From the NCBI RefSeq assembly GCF_003966655.1, contig NZ_AP018795.1, forward strand, positions 1,020,001-1,084,000: a stretch of DNA of 64,000 bases, given 5' to 3'. The notes under the pieces are model-generated. The model was given only the letters and a program-made list of their open reading frames with translations. It did not search any database and had not been told where the DNA came from. The position numbers and the translations under genes are program-made. This document shows positions 31,966 through 43,532 of this stretch, in pieces. This DNA is from Acidithiobacillus ferridurans (lineage in GTDB: Bacteria; Pseudomonadota; Gammaproteobacteria; Acidithiobacillales; Acidithiobacillaceae). Each line of letters starts with the position of its first letter. Positions within the stretch are counted from its first letter, which is position 1.

Positions 31966-32488
31966 CGTGTCCTCCTTGCTCGCGAATCTCCTTAAGACTT
32001 TTACCACGTTTCATCGCGATCACCTGGGGGCTAACCAGTTTGTTGAAGGCATCAAAGGTCGCCCGAACCACATTGATGGGGTTATTGGAACCCAGCGACT
32101 TGGCGACTACATTGCGCAACCCTACCGCCTCGCAAACCGCACGCATCGCACCGCCCGCAATCACACCGCTACCCTCCGGCGCTGGCCGCAACATTACCCG
32201 CGCTGCACCGTGACGACCCTCTACCGGGTACGGAATCGTGCCGCCCCGCATCAACGGTATGCTGGTCATCCAGCGGCGGGCCTGATCGGTAGCTTTTTGA
32301 ATGCCCGCGGGCACCTCTTTGGCCTTTCCGCGGCCAAAGCCAACCTTTCCATCCCCGTCCCCCACGACCATGAGCGCCGCGAAACCAAACTGCCGCCCAC
32401 CCTTAACCACCTTGGAAACGCGGTTGATATGAATTAATTTTTCCTGCATTCCGTCATTGGGCTGCGTATCGCGATTTTCCCGTGCCAT
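31958..32488 (-). CDS. rpsE: 30S ribosomal protein S5
   Basis: Decoding-fidelity protein at the mRNA entry, 176 residues. The N-terminal S5 dsRBD-like domain has [20 protein letters not shown] and [20 protein letters not shown]. The C-terminal domain has [20 protein letters not shown] and [20 protein letters not shown]. Standard spc-operon position between rplR and rpmD. Confidence 0.98.
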   Translation of the reverse strand: MARENRDTQPNDGMQEKLIHINRVSKVVKGGRQFGFAALMVVGDGDGKVGFGRGKAKEVPAGIQKATDQARRWMTSIPLMRGGTIPYPVEGRHGAARVMLRPAPEGSGVIAGGAMRAVCEAVGLRNVVAKSLGSNNPINVVRATFDAFNKLVSPQVIAMKRGKSLKEIREQGGHDE

Positions 32489-32500
32489 CTTAGCTCTCCA

Positions 32501-32854
32501 TCAGAACGACAACCCGCCTTCACGGGCAGCGTCGGCCAAAGCTCTCACCCGACCGTGATAACGATATCCGCTCCGGTCAAATGCCACTTCCTTAACGCCC
32601 ACAGCCAATGCCTTCGCTGCAACCCGTTGTCCGATTGTTGCGGCTGCCGCCACATCTGCACCCCGCCCTTTTGACGCACGCAACTCACCCTCGAGGGTGG
32701 AGGCCTGCGCCAGAACCTTACCCTGCGTGTCATCAATCACCTGAGCGTAAATATGCTTGCCCGAGCGAAAAACACAGAGTCGCGGTTTGGCCTGCGATGC
32801 AATACGTGCTCGCGTTTTACGCGCCCGACGAAGCCTTGCCAAATTTTTATTCAT
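32501..32854 (-). CDS. rplR: 50S ribosomal protein L18
   Basis: 5S rRNA-binding protein, 117 residues from ATG 32854 ([20 protein letters not shown]). An open five-codon extension upstream is not family-like. The core [20 protein letters not shown] and the C-terminal [20 protein letters not shown] are typical. Together with L5, also in this operon, it forms the central protuberance. Confidence 0.98.
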   Translation of the reverse strand: MNKNLARLRRARKTRARIASQAKPRLCVFRSGKHIYAQVIDDTQGKVLAQASTLEGELRASKGRGADVAAAATIGQRVAAKALAVGVKEVAFDRSGYRYHGRVRALADAAREGGLSF

Positions 32855-32872
32855 AGTAGTAAGCCTCAACCA

Positions 32873-33397
32873 TTATTTCTTCTTCGCTTCTTTACGTCTG
32901 ACATTTTCTCCCGCATAACGCACGCCCTTACCCTTGTAGGGCTCCGGAGGACGATAGGCACGGATATCTGCAGCGATCTGCCCGATTTTCTGTTTATCGA
33001 TTCCCCGAATGACAATCTCTGTCTGAGTCGGTGTCTCGATGGTGATATCATCTGGCACCGGATAGTCCACGGGATGAGAAAAGCCGAGGCTCAAACTGAG
33101 GGTCTTGCCCTTCGCCTGGGCACGGTAACCTACGCCGATAATTTCCAGCTTTTGTTCATAGCCCTGGGAGACACCCTGTACCATATTGCTCAATATGGCG
33201 CGCATGGTTCCCGCTTGGGCATTCTGGTTATCCGACCATGTCAGTGACGCGCTGCCGTCATCTATCCGCAACTCCACCGCAGGATGAAAAGGAACGGACA
33301 TTTCGCCCTTAGGGCCTTTTACCACCAGGCGTTGATCTGCAACATGGACCTCAACCCCCTTAGGCAGCGGTACTGGTTGTTTCGCTACACGAGACAT
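32873..33397 (-). CDS. rplF: 50S ribosomal protein L6
   Basis: Protein at the base of the L7/L12 stalk, 174 residues. ATG 33397 ([17 protein letters not shown]) follows GAGGAGGG and is preferred over an extension that enters rpsH. The signature end [20 protein letters not shown] is intact. Confidence 0.98.
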   Translation of the reverse strand: MSRVAKQPVPLPKGVEVHVADQRLVVKGPKGEMSVPFHPAVELRIDDGSASLTWSDNQNAQAGTMRAILSNMVQGVSQGYEQKLEIIGVGYRAQAKGKTLSLSLGFSHPVDYPVPDDITIETPTQTEIVIRGIDKQKIGQIAADIRAYRPPEPYKGKGVRYAGENVRRKEAKKK

Positions 33398-33410
33398 TTT
33401 CGTTCCCTCC

Positions 33411-33806
33411 TCAGGACACGACGCAGAGAACTTCGCCACCAATCCCGGCACTGCGGGCCGCGCGATCGGTCATAATTCCCTGAGACGTTGAGATAATGGC
33501 AATACCGAAGCCGTCACGCACGCGCGGCAAATCTTCCGCACCACGGTAAACGCGAACACCAGGTCGGCTAACTCGCCGAATTTCAGCGATCACACCCGCA
33601 CCAGCATAATACTTCAAAGTCAGATCGAGAACGGGGTGACCGTTCGCGACGTCCTCTTTTACTTCCTGAATATAGCCTTCTTCCACCAGAACTCGTGCGA
33701 TCGCACGTTTCAGCTTAGAAGCGGGCATCCGCACTTTCGCCTTATTTACTTGTTGCGCATTACGAATGCGCGTCAGCATATCAGCAATAGGATCCGTCAC
33801 GCTCAT
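33411..33806 (-). CDS. rpsH: 30S ribosomal protein S8
   Basis: 16S rRNA central-domain binder and, in E. coli, the translational repressor of the spc operon; 131 residues. [20 protein letters not shown] starts the protein, and the end [20 protein letters not shown] is the RNA-binding signature. It lies nine bases after rpsN. Confidence 0.98.
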   Translation of the reverse strand: MSVTDPIADMLTRIRNAQQVNKAKVRMPASKLKRAIARVLVEEGYIQEVKEDVANGHPVLDLTLKYYAGAGVIAEIRRVSRPGVRVYRGAEDLPRVRDGFGIAIISTSQGIMTDRAARSAGIGGEVLCVVS

Positions 33807-33815
33807 CGTGTTTCC

Positions 33816-34001
33816 TCACCAGCTCGCTTTAACGATACCGGGAATTGACCCAGCCGACGCATGCTTACGAAAGCATAGACGGCACAAGCCGAACTTCCGA
33901 TAGTAACCGCGTGAACGCCCGCACAATTTGCACCGGTGATACGCACGCACTTTAAATTTTGGAGTCCTTTCAGACTTTGCGATTAACGATTTCTTTGCCA
34001 C
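33816..34001 (-). CDS. rpsN: 30S ribosomal protein S14, short zinc-binding form
   Basis: A 61-residue S14 with the zinc knuckle C24-x2-C27 and C40-x2-C43 ([20 protein letters not shown]). Many proteobacteria such as E. coli instead carry a 101-residue zinc-free S14, so this form is notable. The start is GTG with AAGGAG eight bases upstream. It sits between rplE and rpsH as usual. Confidence 0.96.
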   Translation of the reverse strand: MAKKSLIAKSERTPKFKVRAYHRCKLCGRSRGYYRKFGLCRLCFRKHASAGSIPGIVKASW

Positions 34002-34014
34002 GCGTCAAACTCCT

Positions 34015-34557
34015 TCAAGGCCGGAAGGGCATCTTGAAGGCTTTCAACAGCCCAAGGCCCTCTTCATCATTCTTGGCGGTGGTGGTAAACACCACGTCCA
34101 ACCCGCGCAAACGATCGATTTTGTCATATTCGATTTCCGGGAATATGATCTGCTCTTTCACGCCCATCGTATAATTTCCACGCCCATCAAAAGACTTCGG
34201 CGAAAGCCCGCGAAAGTCCCGAATTCGGGGGATAGCGACACTGACGAGGCGATCTAAAAACTCGTACATCACGATCCCCCGCAACGTCACCATACATCCA
34301 ATCGGATAGCCTTCGCGAATTTTAAATGCCGCCACAGACTTTCGCGCACGCGTGACTACCGGCTTCTGCCCCGCAATCCTGGTCATGTCCCCCACCGCGG
34401 CGTCCAGCACTTTTTTATCGCCAACCGCCTCGCCGACCCCCATGTTCAGAGTGATCTTAAGCAATTTTGGCACTTCCATGACACTACTGAAGCCAAACTC
34501 CTGCATCAGTTTGGGCGCAATGGAGGTTTTATACAACGCATGTAAACGTGCTTCCAT
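34015..34557 (-). CDS. rplE: 50S ribosomal protein L5
   Basis: 5S rRNA-binding protein of the central protuberance, 180 residues. Signatures: [40 protein letters not shown] and the C-terminal [20 protein letters not shown]. Fourteen bases separate it from rplX. Confidence 0.98.
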   Translation of the reverse strand: MEARLHALYKTSIAPKLMQEFGFSSVMEVPKLLKITLNMGVGEAVGDKKVLDAAVGDMTRIAGQKPVVTRARKSVAAFKIREGYPIGCMVTLRGIVMYEFLDRLVSVAIPRIRDFRGLSPKSFDGRGNYTMGVKEQIIFPEIEYDKIDRLRGLDVVFTTTAKNDEEGLGLLKAFKMPFRP

Positions 34558-34571
34558 ATGATTTCCCTTGC

Positions 34572-34892
34572 TTAACGGCGGCCGATAACTTCGCCGTTGC
34601 TCTTAAAAACACGCACTTTCTGCCCATCCTCAAGCACTTTATAGCCGATGCGATCCCCGCCGCCAGTTGCGGCGTTGAAAATTGCCACGTTGGATACGTG
34701 AATAGGCGCTTCTTTCTCCACGATGCCGCCCGCCTTACCCATGCGATCCGGACGAACGTGGCGTTTGATCATGTTCACCTTTTCAACCAGCACCCGCGAG
34801 TCCTCCCCCAGCACCTTGAGCACCTTACCGCGTTTACCCTTGTCTTTGCCGGCAAGAACCACAACCTCATCATCCTTACGTACCTTCAACAT
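34572..34892 (-). CDS. rplX: 50S ribosomal protein L24
   Basis: Assembly-initiating 23S rRNA binder with a KOW motif; 106 residues from ATG 34892 ([20 protein letters not shown]). ATG 34898 two codons earlier abuts the GGGG ribosome-binding site, so the second ATG is preferred, with low certainty. [20 protein letters not shown] is typical. Confidence 0.96.
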   Translation of the reverse strand: MLKVRKDDEVVVLAGKDKGKRGKVLKVLGEDSRVLVEKVNMIKRHVRPDRMGKAGGIVEKEAPIHVSNVAIFNAATGGGDRIGYKVLEDGQKVRVFKSNGEVIGRR

Positions 34893-34901
34893 GGTCATCC
34901 C

Positions 34902-35270
34902 CTACAACACTTCCGGCGCCAAAGAAATGATCTTCATAAAATTAGCCCCGCGCAGTTCACGCGTAACCGGGCCAAAAATACGTGTCCCAATAGGTTGCAA
35001 TTGATTATTCAGAAGCACTGCGGCGTTACTGTCAAAGCGAATCAGGGATCCATCTTCCCGGCGCACGCCCTTACGGGTGCGCACCACGAGCGCGTTGTAT
35101 ACGTCGCCTTTTTTAACCTTGCCGCGCGGCACCGCATCCTTGATGCTGACCTTGATCACGTCGCCGATATCCGCATAACGCCGATGTGAACCGCCAAGCA
35201 CCTTAATACACATCACTTCTCGCGCGCCGCTGTTGTCCGCGACATTGAGCCTTGTCTGTGTCTGTATCAT
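34902..35270 (-). CDS. rplN: 50S ribosomal protein L14
   Basis: Subunit-interface protein, 122 residues: [40 protein letters not shown] and the end [11 protein letters not shown]. First gene of the spc section, overlapping rpsQ by ATGA, so no separate spc promoter space exists here. Confidence 0.98.
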
Positions 35271-35542
35271 GCGTTATCTCCCTCTACGACGCCTTCGGCG
35301 AGCACGCTTACCAAACGCCAACTTTTGGTTTTTGATAACGGGCGACACTCCTCGATTTTTACAATATCTCCGATATGGCAGATATTTTCTGCATCATGGG
35401 CGTGAAATTTCTTGGACCGCCGAATATATTTTTTATAAAGTGGATGCTGAATGCGACGTTCAACATTCACCACTATACTTTTATCCATCAGGTTGCTGAC
35501 TACCGTACCAACCAGACTACGCGGACTTTTCGCCTCGGTCAT
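35267..35542 (-). CDS. rpsQ: 30S ribosomal protein S17
   Basis: Small-subunit OB-fold protein, 91 residues. [40 protein letters not shown] and [20 protein letters not shown] are family signatures. It overlaps rpmC upstream and rplN downstream by four bases each. Confidence 0.98.
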
Positions 35543-35736
35543 GAGTGCGCTTCCTTCTTCACGGTAATGGCTGTCCGTACGCGCGCAATATCACGACGCA
35601 CAGTGCGTAAACGGGACGTCTTGGCCAATTGCCCGGTTGCATGTTGCATCCGCAATCTGAATTGCTCTTCCAAAAGGACCAACAATTGAGCCTGACAACC
35701 TGCTAAATCAAGTTTCTGAACTGCCTGAGCTTTCAT
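35539..35736 (-). CDS. rpmC: 50S ribosomal protein L29
   Basis: A 65-residue helical protein at the exit tunnel, near the trigger-factor and SRP site. The pattern [20 protein letters not shown] and [14 protein letters not shown] fits L29, with an N-terminus ([20 protein letters not shown]) somewhat diverged from E. coli. Four-base overlaps on both sides. Confidence 0.95.
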   Translation of the reverse strand: MKAQAVQKLDLAGCQAQLLVLLEEQFRLRMQHATGQLAKTSRLRTVRRDIARVRTAITVKKEAHS

Positions 35737-36149
35737 CCCATCACCCGTCTACTTACAAATGCCGTCTGCACTGGAAGCTTAGCCGCACCCAGCGCGAATG
35801 CTTCACGCGCAATCTCTTCCGTTACACCTTCCATTTCATAAAGCACCTTGCCAGGCTGAATCAGCGCCACCCAATATTCCGGGTTGCCTTTACCCTTGCC
35901 CATACGCACCTCGGCAGGCTTTTTACTGATTGGTTTGTCCGGGAAAATACGTATCCAGATGCGCCCGCCCCGTTTCACATGACGACTGATGGCGCGCCGT
36001 GCGGCTTCAAGCTGACGCGCAGTAATACGGCCGCGACCAACAGCCTTGAGGCCGAACTCACCAAAGCTCACTTTGCTTCCGCGCGTCGCGATACCGCGGT
36101 TACGCCCCTTGTGTTGTTTACGAAATTTTGTACGTTTTGGCTGCAGCAT
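35733..36149 (-). CDS. rplP: 50S ribosomal protein L16
   Basis: Protein near the A-site tRNA elbow, 138 residues. [40 protein letters not shown] and [20 protein letters not shown] are diagnostic. Located between rpsC and rpmC. Confidence 0.98.
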   Translation of the reverse strand: MLQPKRTKFRKQHKGRNRGIATRGSKVSFGEFGLKAVGRGRITARQLEAARRAISRHVKRGGRIWIRIFPDKPISKKPAEVRMGKGKGNPEYWVALIQPGKVLYEMEGVTEEIAREAFALGAAKLPVQTAFVSRRVMG

Positions 36150-36161
36150 CGGAAACTCCCG

Positions 36162-36824
36162 TCACTTCTGGCGGGCAGCGGCCGTTTGTGCCGTGCTCCA
36201 CTCCAGGATTTCACCTTTGAAAATCCATACCTTCACCCCAATGATTCCGTAGGTGGTGTTGGCCTCGGCGAAACCGTAGTCAATATCAGCGCGCAACGTG
36301 TGAAGCGGAACGCGACCCTCTCGATACCATTCAGTACGGGCAATTTCAGCCCCACCCAAACGACCGGCACAGTTAATGCGCATGCCTAATGCACCGAAAC
36401 GCATGGCGTTGGTAACAGCGCGCTTCATGGCCCGCCGGAACATGATACGACGGACGAGTTGCTGCGCTACGCTTTCTGCCACCAACTGCGCGTCCAGCTC
36501 AGGCTTGCGGATTTCCTCCACATTGATATGCACGGGAACCCCCATGCGCTTTTGCACGTCATGCCGAAGCTTTTCAATATCTTCGCCCTTTTTACCGATC
36601 ACAATACCCGGTCGGGCGGTATGTACGGTAATGCGCGCACTACGCGCTGGGCGCTCAATAATAATGTCAGAAACCGCCCCGCCAGCAAGTCGCTCCCGAA
36701 TAAACTGCCGGACCTTGATATCTTCAAGCAGCTTCTCCTGGAAGTCGCTTTTGCCATACCACCGGGAATTCCAATTCTTAATGATTCCCAGACGCAGTCC
36801 GATTGGATTGGTTTTTTGTCCCAT
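36162..36824 (-). CDS. rpsC: 30S ribosomal protein S3
   Basis: mRNA-entry helicase-associated protein, 220 residues from ATG 36824 ([20 protein letters not shown]). An eight-codon upstream extension overlapping rplV is rejected. The KH domain has [20 protein letters not shown]; the C-terminal domain has [20 protein letters not shown]. Confidence 0.98.
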   Translation of the reverse strand: MGQKTNPIGLRLGIIKNWNSRWYGKSDFQEKLLEDIKVRQFIRERLAGGAVSDIIIERPARSARITVHTARPGIVIGKKGEDIEKLRHDVQKRMGVPVHINVEEIRKPELDAQLVAESVAQQLVRRIMFRRAMKRAVTNAMRFGALGMRINCAGRLGGAEIARTEWYREGRVPLHTLRADIDYGFAEANTTYGIIGVKVWIFKGEILEWSTAQTAAARQK

Positions 36825-36831
36825 AGGTTCC

Positions 36832-37170
36832 TCAGTAAACCTCTGCAACTACAACGGTGATATGGCTGGTGCGCTTCAGAATCCGCGAGCCGCGACCTTT
36901 CGCTCTAGCCGCGAACCGCTTCAGTACGGCACCACCATCAATCATGATCTGCTCGACCACCAAGGCGTCGACATCGGCGCCTTCGTTATTCTCGGCGTTC
37001 GCGATCGCCGATTCCAAACACTTACGAATGGGCAAGGCGGCCTTTTTAGTAGTGAAACGCAGAATCTCCAACGCCTTCTCCACCGGCTGTCCGCGTACCA
37101 GATCTGCGACAAGACGCGCCTTCTGGGGTGACATCTGTAATCCTTTAAGCACGGCTGATGATTTCATCAT
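36832..37170 (-). CDS. rplV: 50S ribosomal protein L22
   Basis: Exit-tunnel constriction protein, 112 residues. [40 protein letters not shown] and [20 protein letters not shown] are typical. Two adjacent ATG codons (37170, 37167) follow a GGGGGG tract; the second has slightly better spacing. Confidence 0.97.
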   Translation of the reverse strand: MMKSSAVLKGLQMSPQKARLVADLVRGQPVEKALEILRFTTKKAALPIRKCLESAIANAENNEGADVDALVVEQIMIDGGAVLKRFAARAKGRGSRILKRTSHITVVVAEVY

Positions 37171-37178
37171 TCCCCCCT

Positions 37179-37454
37179 TTAGCGCTTGGCTTTCTTGTCA
37201 GCGACGTGGCCCTTGAAGGTCCGCGTCAAAGCAAATTCACCGAGCTTATGACCCACCATATTCTCGTTAACGACTACCGGGATATGCTGACGGCCGTTAT
37301 GAACGCTAATGGTCAATCCAATGAAATCAGGTGTAATCGTCGAACGGCGCGACCATGTTTTGATCGGCCGACGGCTGTTACTCGCCTGAGCACTCTGCAC
37401 TTTGCGGTCCAGATGTTCATCAATGAACGGACCTTTTTTAATCGAACGTGGCAC
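37179..37454 (-). CDS. rpsS: 30S ribosomal protein S19
   Basis: Head protein of the small subunit, 91 residues with a GTG start: [40 protein letters not shown] and [18 protein letters not shown]. It lies 18 bases after rplB. Confidence 0.98.
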   Translation of the reverse strand: MPRSIKKGPFIDEHLDRKVQSAQASNSRRPIKTWSRRSTITPDFIGLTISVHNGRQHIPVVVNENMVGHKLGEFALTRTFKGHVADKKAKR

Positions 37455-37472
37455 GTGAAATCCCCTTAACCA

Positions 37473-38297
37473 CTAACGCGAACGACGACGCACAATCATA
37501 TTACTCGTACGCTTGTTTCTACGAGTACGGTAACCCTTGGTCGGTTGGCCCCACGGCGATACTGGGTGGCGGCCACCCGAAGTGCGGCCTTCGCCACCAC
37601 CATGTGGATGGTCAACCGGATTCATCGCCACACCGCGAACTGTTGGCCGCACACCCCGCCAGCGCGTTGCTCCCGCCTTTCCCAACTGACGAGATCCGTG
37701 TTCTTCATTGCCCACCTCACCTATAGTAGCGCGGCAGGATACATGAATTCTGCGAACTTCACCAGAGCGCAAGCGCAGTTGGGCGTAATCGCCATCACGG
37801 GCCATGAGCTGAACCGATGCACCAGCGGATCTGGCGATCTGTCCGCCCTTGCCTGGCCGCATCTCAACATTATGAACCACTGATCCCACCGGGATACCGC
37901 GAAGCGGCATACAGTTACCGGGCTTTATGGGCGTCTGCTCAGCAGAAAGCACCGGATCACCGACAGACATGCCTTTTGCCGCGAGGATATAGCGACGCTC
38001 ACCGTCGACATAACAAATCAACGCAATATGAGCGGAGCGATTGGGATCGTATTCCAAGCGTTCTACCTTGCCAGGTATGTCTAGTTTATTACGCTTAAAA
38101 TCCACCAGCCGATAATGGGACTTGTGTCCGCCGCCCTGGTGCCGCCGAGTAACCCGCCCAAGATTGTTGCGACCGCCACTATGAGATTGCACCTCCACCA
38201 GCGCGGAATGCGGGTTCCCTTTATGAAGACGTGTGTCGACGGTTTTTACCACGAAACGCCGCCCTGCAGAGGTCGGTTTGGTTTTAATCAGTGCCAT
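37473..38297 (-). CDS. rplB: 50S ribosomal protein L2
   Basis: Core protein near the peptidyl-transferase centre, 274 residues. Signatures: [40 protein letters not shown] and the catalytic-region [20 protein letters not shown]. Seventeen bases after rplW. Confidence 0.99.
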   Translation of the reverse strand: MALIKTKPTSAGRRFVVKTVDTRLHKGNPHSALVEVQSHSGGRNNLGRVTRRHQGGGHKSHYRLVDFKRNKLDIPGKVERLEYDPNRSAHIALICYVDGERRYILAAKGMSVGDPVLSAEQTPIKPGNCMPLRGIPVGSVVHNVEMRPGKGGQIARSAGASVQLMARDGDYAQLRLRSGEVRRIHVSCRATIGEVGNEEHGSRQLGKAGATRWRGVRPTVRGVAMNPVDHPHGGGEGRTSGGRHPVSPWGQPTKGYRTRRNKRTSNMIVRRRSR

Positions 38298-38313
38298 GTG
38301 TTATCCCTTTTCG

Positions 38314-38607
38314 TCAGGCAACGCCGTAATCTATGCTGCTGCCCTCGGCCAGCCGTACATAGGCTTTTTTCCATGACGAGCGACGCCCGACATGGCGACC
38401 TACACGCTTTTCCTTTCCCAGATAGTTACAGGTTTGAACAGAAAGAACCTGAACCTCAAAAAGTTTTTCAACTGCTGACCTGATCTCGCGCTTCGTGGCA
38501 TCGCGGGCGACCTTAAATACGAACTGATTCGCCTGCTGCTGCACCATCGTGCTTTTTTCACTGATCAGAGGCGCCAGCAAGACCAGATACTTACGCTCAG
38601 CGTTCAT
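38314..38607 (-). CDS. rplW: 50S ribosomal protein L23
   Basis: Exit-tunnel docking site for trigger factor and SRP, 97 residues: [60 protein letters not shown]. It overlaps rplD by four bases. Confidence 0.98.
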   Translation of the reverse strand: MNAERKYLVLLAPLISEKSTMVQQQANQFVFKVARDATKREIRSAVEKLFEVQVLSVQTCNYLGKEKRVGRHVGRRSSWKKAYVRLAEGSSIDYGVA

Positions 38608-39221
38608 CCATACACCTCACCTAACCTGGCTGCGGCTTCAACATCCAGTAATACTCGGCCATATTGAAGCAGATCGGCAGGACCGACATCCTGCCATCCG
38701 GCGATACCCACTCTCGGAAAATTCCGCAAGCCCAGAAAAAGATTCAACGGCACTTCCCCCATGACGAGCAGAACATCATCTCCTCCTGCGCGACTTAACC
38801 AGTCCCTACCCAGGCGGCTTCGTGGTTCTCCGAAATCTTCCTGCTGAATGATTTGCAAACGACCCTGGCGTAGCAATTCTGCTAGTACGGTCCGCATTGC
38901 CCCGGCCCACATTTTCTTGTTGACCTTCTGCGTGTAGTTTTCATTTCCGCCGGGAAAAGCTCGCCCACCACCGCGCCAGATCGGGCTACGAATGCTGCCC
39001 GCGCGAGCCCGCCCCGTACCTTTCTGTTTCCAGGGTTTACGTCCGCCACCACGCACTGCCGCACGATTCTTCTGTACGGCGTTGGCCGAACGCATGCCGG
39101 CCATCTGGGCTACCACCACCTGATGCAGCAACGCCTCATTATAAGGCACACCAAAAACACCATCGGCGATCTCGATTTCGCTACTTTTCCCGGTGGTCAC
39201 TTCCAAGCTTTGCACTTGCAT
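38604..39221 (-). CDS. rplD: 50S ribosomal protein L4
   Basis: Early assembly protein and, in E. coli, the S10-operon attenuation/repression effector; 205 residues from ATG 39221 ([20 protein letters not shown]). The tunnel-loop region [30 protein letters not shown] is intact. Whether it regulates this operon is doubtful because rpsJ follows tuf with no leader. Confidence 0.97.
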   Translation of the reverse strand: MQVQSLEVTTGKSSEIEIADGVFGVPYNEALLHQVVVAQMAGMRSANAVQKNRAAVRGGGRKPWKQKGTGRARAGSIRSPIWRGGGRAFPGGNENYTQKVNKKMWAGAMRTVLAELLRQGRLQIIQQEDFGEPRSRLGRDWLSRAGGDDVLLVMGEVPLNLFLGLRNFPRVGIAGWQDVGPADLLQYGRVLLDVEAAARLGEVYG

Positions 39222-39231
39222 TGTTCTTCTC

Positions 39232-39864
39232 CTAACCACGCACGGCGGGACGAATCATCACGTCCCCGTCTCGCGCACCAGGGACGGCACCCTTGATCAT
39301 GAGCAGGCGACGATTGGCATCGATACGTACCAACTCAAGATTGAGTGTTGTGACCTGTTCTGCGCCCAGGTGTCCGGCCATTTTCTTGCCCTTGAACACG
39401 CGGCCCGGCGTCTGGCGACAACCGATGGATCCCGGTGCACGGTGGGACAGGGAGTTACCATGACTCGCGCGGTTACTCCGGAAATTATGGCGCTTGATGG
39501 CGCCGGCGAAGCCTTTACCCTTGCTCACGCCCGACACATCCACGCGCTGCCCTTCAGCGAAAATGTCCAGATCGATGTCCATACCGCACGTATAATTAGC
39601 AGTATCTGCCACGCGGAATTCTCGTAATAGCCGCCCGGGAGCAATGCCACTTTTACGAAAGTGTCCTGCCACAGCAGAGGTTACTCGCTGTGGACGGCGC
39701 GTACCGGTTGCCACCTGCACTGCACAGTAACCGTCAGTGGCGATATCTTTAACCTGTGCCACCGTATTCGGCGCCACATGGATGACGGTTACCGGCAACA
39801 CACGCCCGTCATCTGCAACGATGCGCGTCATACCTACTTTCCGTCCGATCAGGCCCATTACCAT
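39232..39864 (-). CDS. rplC: 50S ribosomal protein L3
   Basis: Assembly-initiator protein, 210 residues. [20 protein letters not shown] and the loop [40 protein letters not shown] are diagnostic. ATG 39864 lies seven bases after AGGA; the ATG two codons later is the alternative. Confidence 0.98.
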   Translation of the reverse strand: MVMGLIGRKVGMTRIVADDGRVLPVTVIHVAPNTVAQVKDIATDGYCAVQVATGTRRPQRVTSAVAGHFRKSGIAPGRLLREFRVADTANYTCGMDIDLDIFAEGQRVDVSGVSKGKGFAGAIKRHNFRSNRASHGNSLSHRAPGSIGCRQTPGRVFKGKKMAGHLGAEQVTTLNLELVRIDANRRLLMIKGAVPGARDGDVMIRPAVRG

Positions 39865-39881
39865 TGTATCGTCCTTTATAA

Positions 39882-40190
39882 TTACAGCTTGATCTCGACA
39901 TCGACGCCAGCCGCCAGATCCAGTTTGATCAGGGCATCCACCGTCTTGTCGTTGGGATCGAGAATATCTAGTAAGCGTTTGTGCGTACGTTGTTCAAACT
40001 GATCACGCGCATTTTTATCCACATGCGGCGAACGCAAAACCGTAAAGCGTTCGATTTTTGTGGGAAGGGGAATCGGGCCACAAACACGTGCACCGGTCCG
40101 GCGCGCGGTTTCTACGATTTCCGCAGCGGAAATATCAAGCATGCGATAATCATATGATTTAAGGCGGATGCGAATCTTGGAACTGTCCAT
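39882..40190 (-). CDS. rpsJ: 30S ribosomal protein S10 (NusE)
   Basis: Ribosomal protein and antitermination factor NusE, 102 residues: [60 protein letters not shown]. The ATG shares its first base with the tuf stop (TAATG), so the S10 operon has no separate promoter or leader space here. Confidence 0.98.
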   Translation of the reverse strand: MDSSKIRIRLKSYDYRMLDISAAEIVETARRTGARVCGPIPLPTKIERFTVLRSPHVDKNARDQFEQRTHKRLLDILDPNDKTVDALIKLDLAAGVDVEIKL

Positions 40191-41380
40191 TATTCGACCA
40201 CCTTGGAGACGACGCCGGCGCCAACGGTACGGCCGCCTTCGCGTACCGCGAAACGTAGACCTTCCTCCATCGCAATCGGCGCAATCAACGCAACCTTGAA
40301 CAATATGTTGTCTCCCGGCATCACCATCTCCACACCTTCCGGTAATTCCACCGCACCCGTTACGTCCGTCGTACGAAAGTAAAACTGCGGGCGGTACCCG
40401 TTGAAAAACGGCGTGTGTCGACCACCTTCCTCTTTCGACAACACATATACTTCCGCTTCAAAACGCGTATGCGGTTTGATGCTGCCAGGCTTGGCCAGTA
40501 CCTGACCACGCTCTACGTCATCTTTCTTCGTGCCGCGCAGCAGTACCCCGACATTGTCTCCGGCCTGCCCCTGATCCAGAATCTTGCGGAACATCTCTAC
40601 GCCGGTGACAATGCTCTTGGCGGTGTTGTGAATGCCGATAATCTCGATTTCATCGCCAATCTTCACCACACCACGCTCAATACGCCCGGTCACCACGGTG
40701 CCACGACCCGAAATCGAAAATACGTCTTCTATCGGCATCAGGAAGGGTTTGTCTATGGGACGCTCGGGCATCGGGATGTAGCTGTCCATGGCATCCGCCA
40801 AACGGAAAATCGCAGGCTCCCCGATGTCGCTCTGATCCCCTTCCAGAGCCTTCAGCGCCGAGCCGATAATCACCGGAATGTCATCACCGGGAAACTCGTA
40901 CTTGGACAGTAGTTCACGCACTTCCATTTCCACCAATTCCAGCAGCTCGGCGTCATCCACCATGTCCGCCTTGTTCAAAAACACGACGATATAGGGAACG
41001 CCCACCTGACGGGCAAGCAAAATATGTTCACGGGTCTGGGGCATCGGGCCGTCTGCTGCCGAACACACCAGGATCGCACCGTCCATCTGCGCCGCCCCGG
41101 TGATCATGTTCTTCACATAATCCGCATGACCCGGACAGTCTACATGGGCATAGTGACGATTCGCGGTCTCGTATTCCACGTGCGAGGTCGCTATCGTGAT
41201 CCCTCGCGCCCGCTCTTCCGGCGCATTGTCTATCTGATCATAGGCGCGAATCTCTCCGCCAAACTTCGCCGACAACACCTTCGTCAGCGCCGCCGTTAAT
41301 GTGGTCTTGCCATGGTCCACGTGACCAATCGTTCCCACGTTGACATGCGGCTTCGTCCGCTCAAATTTCCCTTTGGACAT
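40190..41380 (-). CDS. tufA: Elongation factor Tu, copy A
   Basis: GTPase that delivers aminoacyl-tRNA to the ribosome; 396 residues. G1 [10 protein letters not shown]3 [21 protein letters not shown]4 NKADM. It is encoded after fusA (20 bases) and before rpsJ. The protein is identical to the second copy at 56205-57395, and the DNA differs at only about ten silent sites, evidence of gene conversion. Confidence 0.99.
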   Translation of the reverse strand: MSKGKFERTKPHVNVGTIGHVDHGKTTLTAALTKVLSAKFGGEIRAYDQIDNAPEERARGITIATSHVEYETANRHYAHVDCPGHADYVKNMITGAAQMDGAILVCSAADGPMPQTREHILLARQVGVPYIVVFLNKADMVDDAELLELVEMEVRELLSKYEFPGDDIPVIIGSALKALEGDQSDIGEPAIFRLADAMDSYIPMPERPIDKPFLMPIEDVFSISGRGTVVTGRIERGVVKIGDEIEIIGIHNTAKSIVTGVEMFRKILDQGQAGDNVGVLLRGTKKDDVERGQVLAKPGSIKPHTRFEAEVYVLSKEEGGRHTPFFNGYRPQFYFRTTDVTGAVELPEGVEMVMPGDNILFKVALIAPIAMEEGLRFAVREGGRTVGAGVVSKVVE

Positions 41381-41400
41381 CTTGAACTCTCCCGTTACGA

Positions 41401-43500
41401 CTAGCGCTGACTTTTCTTGACAATGGCCTCGGCCACATGGCCGGGGACTTCCATATACTTCTCAAACTGCATGGTATAGGTGGCGCGGCCCTGGGAAAGC
41501 GAACGTACCGTCGTCGCATATCCGAACATCTCCGCCAGAGGCACTTCGCAGCGGATCAGCTTGGCGCCCGCCTCGTCTTCCATACCCTGCATCATGCCGC
41601 GACGACTATTGATGTCGCCGATGATGTCACCCATATATTCTTCCGGAGTTACTACCTCTACGGCAAAGATGGGTTCCAGCAGTATAGGATTCGCCTTGGC
41701 TGCGCCCGCCTTGAAACCCATGGACCCCGCGATCTTGAATGCCGCCTCTGAGGAGTCGACATCATGATATGAACCGTCAAAAATGGTGACCTTGACGTCC
41801 ACCACAGGGAAGCCGGCAATGATACCATTTTCCAGCGCTTCTTCAACACCTTTCTGCGTCGGACCGATGAACTCCTTGGGCACCGTACCGCCAACCACCC
41901 CGTTTTCGAATACAAAACCGCTTCCCGGCTCGAGGGGTTCAAGGCGCAACCAGACATGTCCGTATTGACCACGACCGCCTGACTGGCGCACGAACTTGCC
42001 TTCCGACTCGACCGTCTTGCGGATCGTTTCGCGATACGCCACCTGCGGCGCACCGACAGTAGCTTCAACCCCGAACTCACGCTTCATGCGGTCGACGATG
42101 ATTTCCAGATGCAGCTCGCCCATACCGGAGATGATGGTCTGCCCGGATTCCTGATCGGTACGGACCCGAAACGATGGATCCTCCTGCGCAAGCTTCCCCA
42201 GAGCAATGCCCATCTTTTCCTGGTCCGCCTTGGTCTTTGGTTCGACCGCGACATGAATCACCGGCTCGGGAAACTCCATCTGCTCCAGAGCAATGGGCTT
42301 ATTCAAGTCACAGAGCGTATCTCCGGTATAAGCTGTTTTGAGGCCGACGGCGGCGGCGATATCGCCAGCAAGCACCTCTTTGATTTCATGGCGTTCATTG
42401 GCATGCATCTGCAGCACGCGCCCGATACGCTCCTTTTGGTTACGCCCCGGGTTGAGGACCGTGGAACCCGCGGTGAGCACCCCGGAATACACCCGAAAAA
42501 AGGTGAGTTGCCCGACAAACGGATCCGTCGCGATTTTAAACGCGAGCGCGGAGAAAGGTTCGCTGTCATCAGCGGAACGGACGATTACTTCGCCATTGTC
42601 GGGATTCGTACCTTCCACCGGCTTGATATCAACAGGCGACGGCAGATAGTCCAATACTGCGTCCAATGCTGCCTGTACCCCTTTGTTCTTGAAGGCGCTT
42701 CCGCACAACACCGGAACCACGGCGCCGGAAATCGTCGCCTTGCGCAAGGCCGCCCGCAATTCTGGAATGCTGATTTCCTCACCTTCCAGATATTTCATCA
42801 TCACGTCTTCGTCGGCGTCCGCAATCGCTTCGACCATGAAGTGCCGTGCCGCTTCTGCGTCCGCTTGCAAGGCAGGGGGAATATCTTCTTCGGTAAATCG
42901 CGTGCCCTGCAACGCATCATCCCAGTTGATGGACTTCATCTTCATCAGGTCGATGACACCGCTGAAGTGATCTTCCTCACCGATGGGCAACTGAACCGGG
43001 ACAGGGTTACCGCGCAGCTTGGTCGCGATCTGATCGACAACGCGCTTGAAGTTGGCACCCTGGCGATCCATTTTGTTGACGAACGCAATACGGGGCACCT
43101 TGTACTTGTTTGCCTGCCGCCATACGGTCTCGGACTGCGGCTGCACGCCACCCACCGCACAAAATACCGCCATGGCGCCATCCAACACCCGCAGGGACCG
43201 TTCCACCTCGATAGTGAAGTCGACGTGTCCGGGGGTGTCGATGATGTTGATCCGGTGCTCGGCACGCTGCCCATCCATACCTTTCCAGAAGCAGGTAGTT
43301 GCCGCAGAGGTAATGGTGATACCGCGCTCTTGCTCCTGCGCCATCCAGTCCATGACCGCGGTACCTTCATGCACCTCGCCAATCTTATGAGAGACGCCAG
43401 TGTAGAACAGAATGCGCTCAGTGGTAGTCGTTTTGCCGGCATCAATGTGCGCCATGATGCCGATATTGCGATAGCGTTCGATAGGGGTTGTGCGTGCCAC
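41401..43500 (-). CDS. fusA: Elongation factor G
   Basis: Translocation GTPase, 699 residues. G1 [20 protein letters not shown]3 [16 protein letters not shown]4 [10 protein letters not shown]. Domain IV ends in a canonical block ([20 protein letters not shown], then [20 protein letters not shown]). The start is GTG with AAGGA upstream. Standard str-operon order rpsL-rpsG-fusA-tuf. Confidence 0.99.
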   Translation of the reverse strand: MARTTPIERYRNIGIMAHIDAGKTTTTERILFYTGVSHKIGEVHEGTAVMDWMAQEQERGITITSAATTCFWKGMDGQRAEHRINIIDTPGHVDFTIEVERSLRVLDGAMAVFCAVGGVQPQSETVWRQANKYKVPRIAFVNKMDRQGANFKRVVDQIATKLRGNPVPVQLPIGEEDHFSGVIDLMKMKSINWDDALQGTRFTEEDIPPALQADAEAARHFMVEAIADADEDVMMKYLEGEEISIPELRAALRKATISGAVVPVLCGSAFKNKGVQAALDAVLDYLPSPVDIKPVEGTNPDNGEVIVRSADDSEPFSALAFKIATDPFVGQLTFFRVYSGVLTAGSTVLNPGRNQKERIGRVLQMHANERHEIKEVLAGDIAAAVGLKTAYTGDTLCDLNKPIALEQMEFPEPVIHVAVEPKTKADQEKMGIALGKLAQEDPSFRVRTDQESGQTIISGMGELHLEIIVDRMKREFGVEATVGAPQVAYRETIRKTVESEGKFVRQSGGRGQYGHVWLRLEPLEPGSGFVFENGVVGGTVPKEFIGPTQKGVEEALENGIIAGFPVVDVKVTIFDGSYHDVDSSEAAFKIAGSMGFKAGAAKANPILLEPIFAVEVVTPEEYMGDIIGDINSRRGMMQGMEDEAGAKLIRCEVPLAEMFGYATTVRSLSQGRATYTMQFEKYMEVPGHVAEAIVKKSQR

Positions 43501-43532
43501 GTGTCAGTCCTTGTGCGGAGGGTTGCTGTCAA

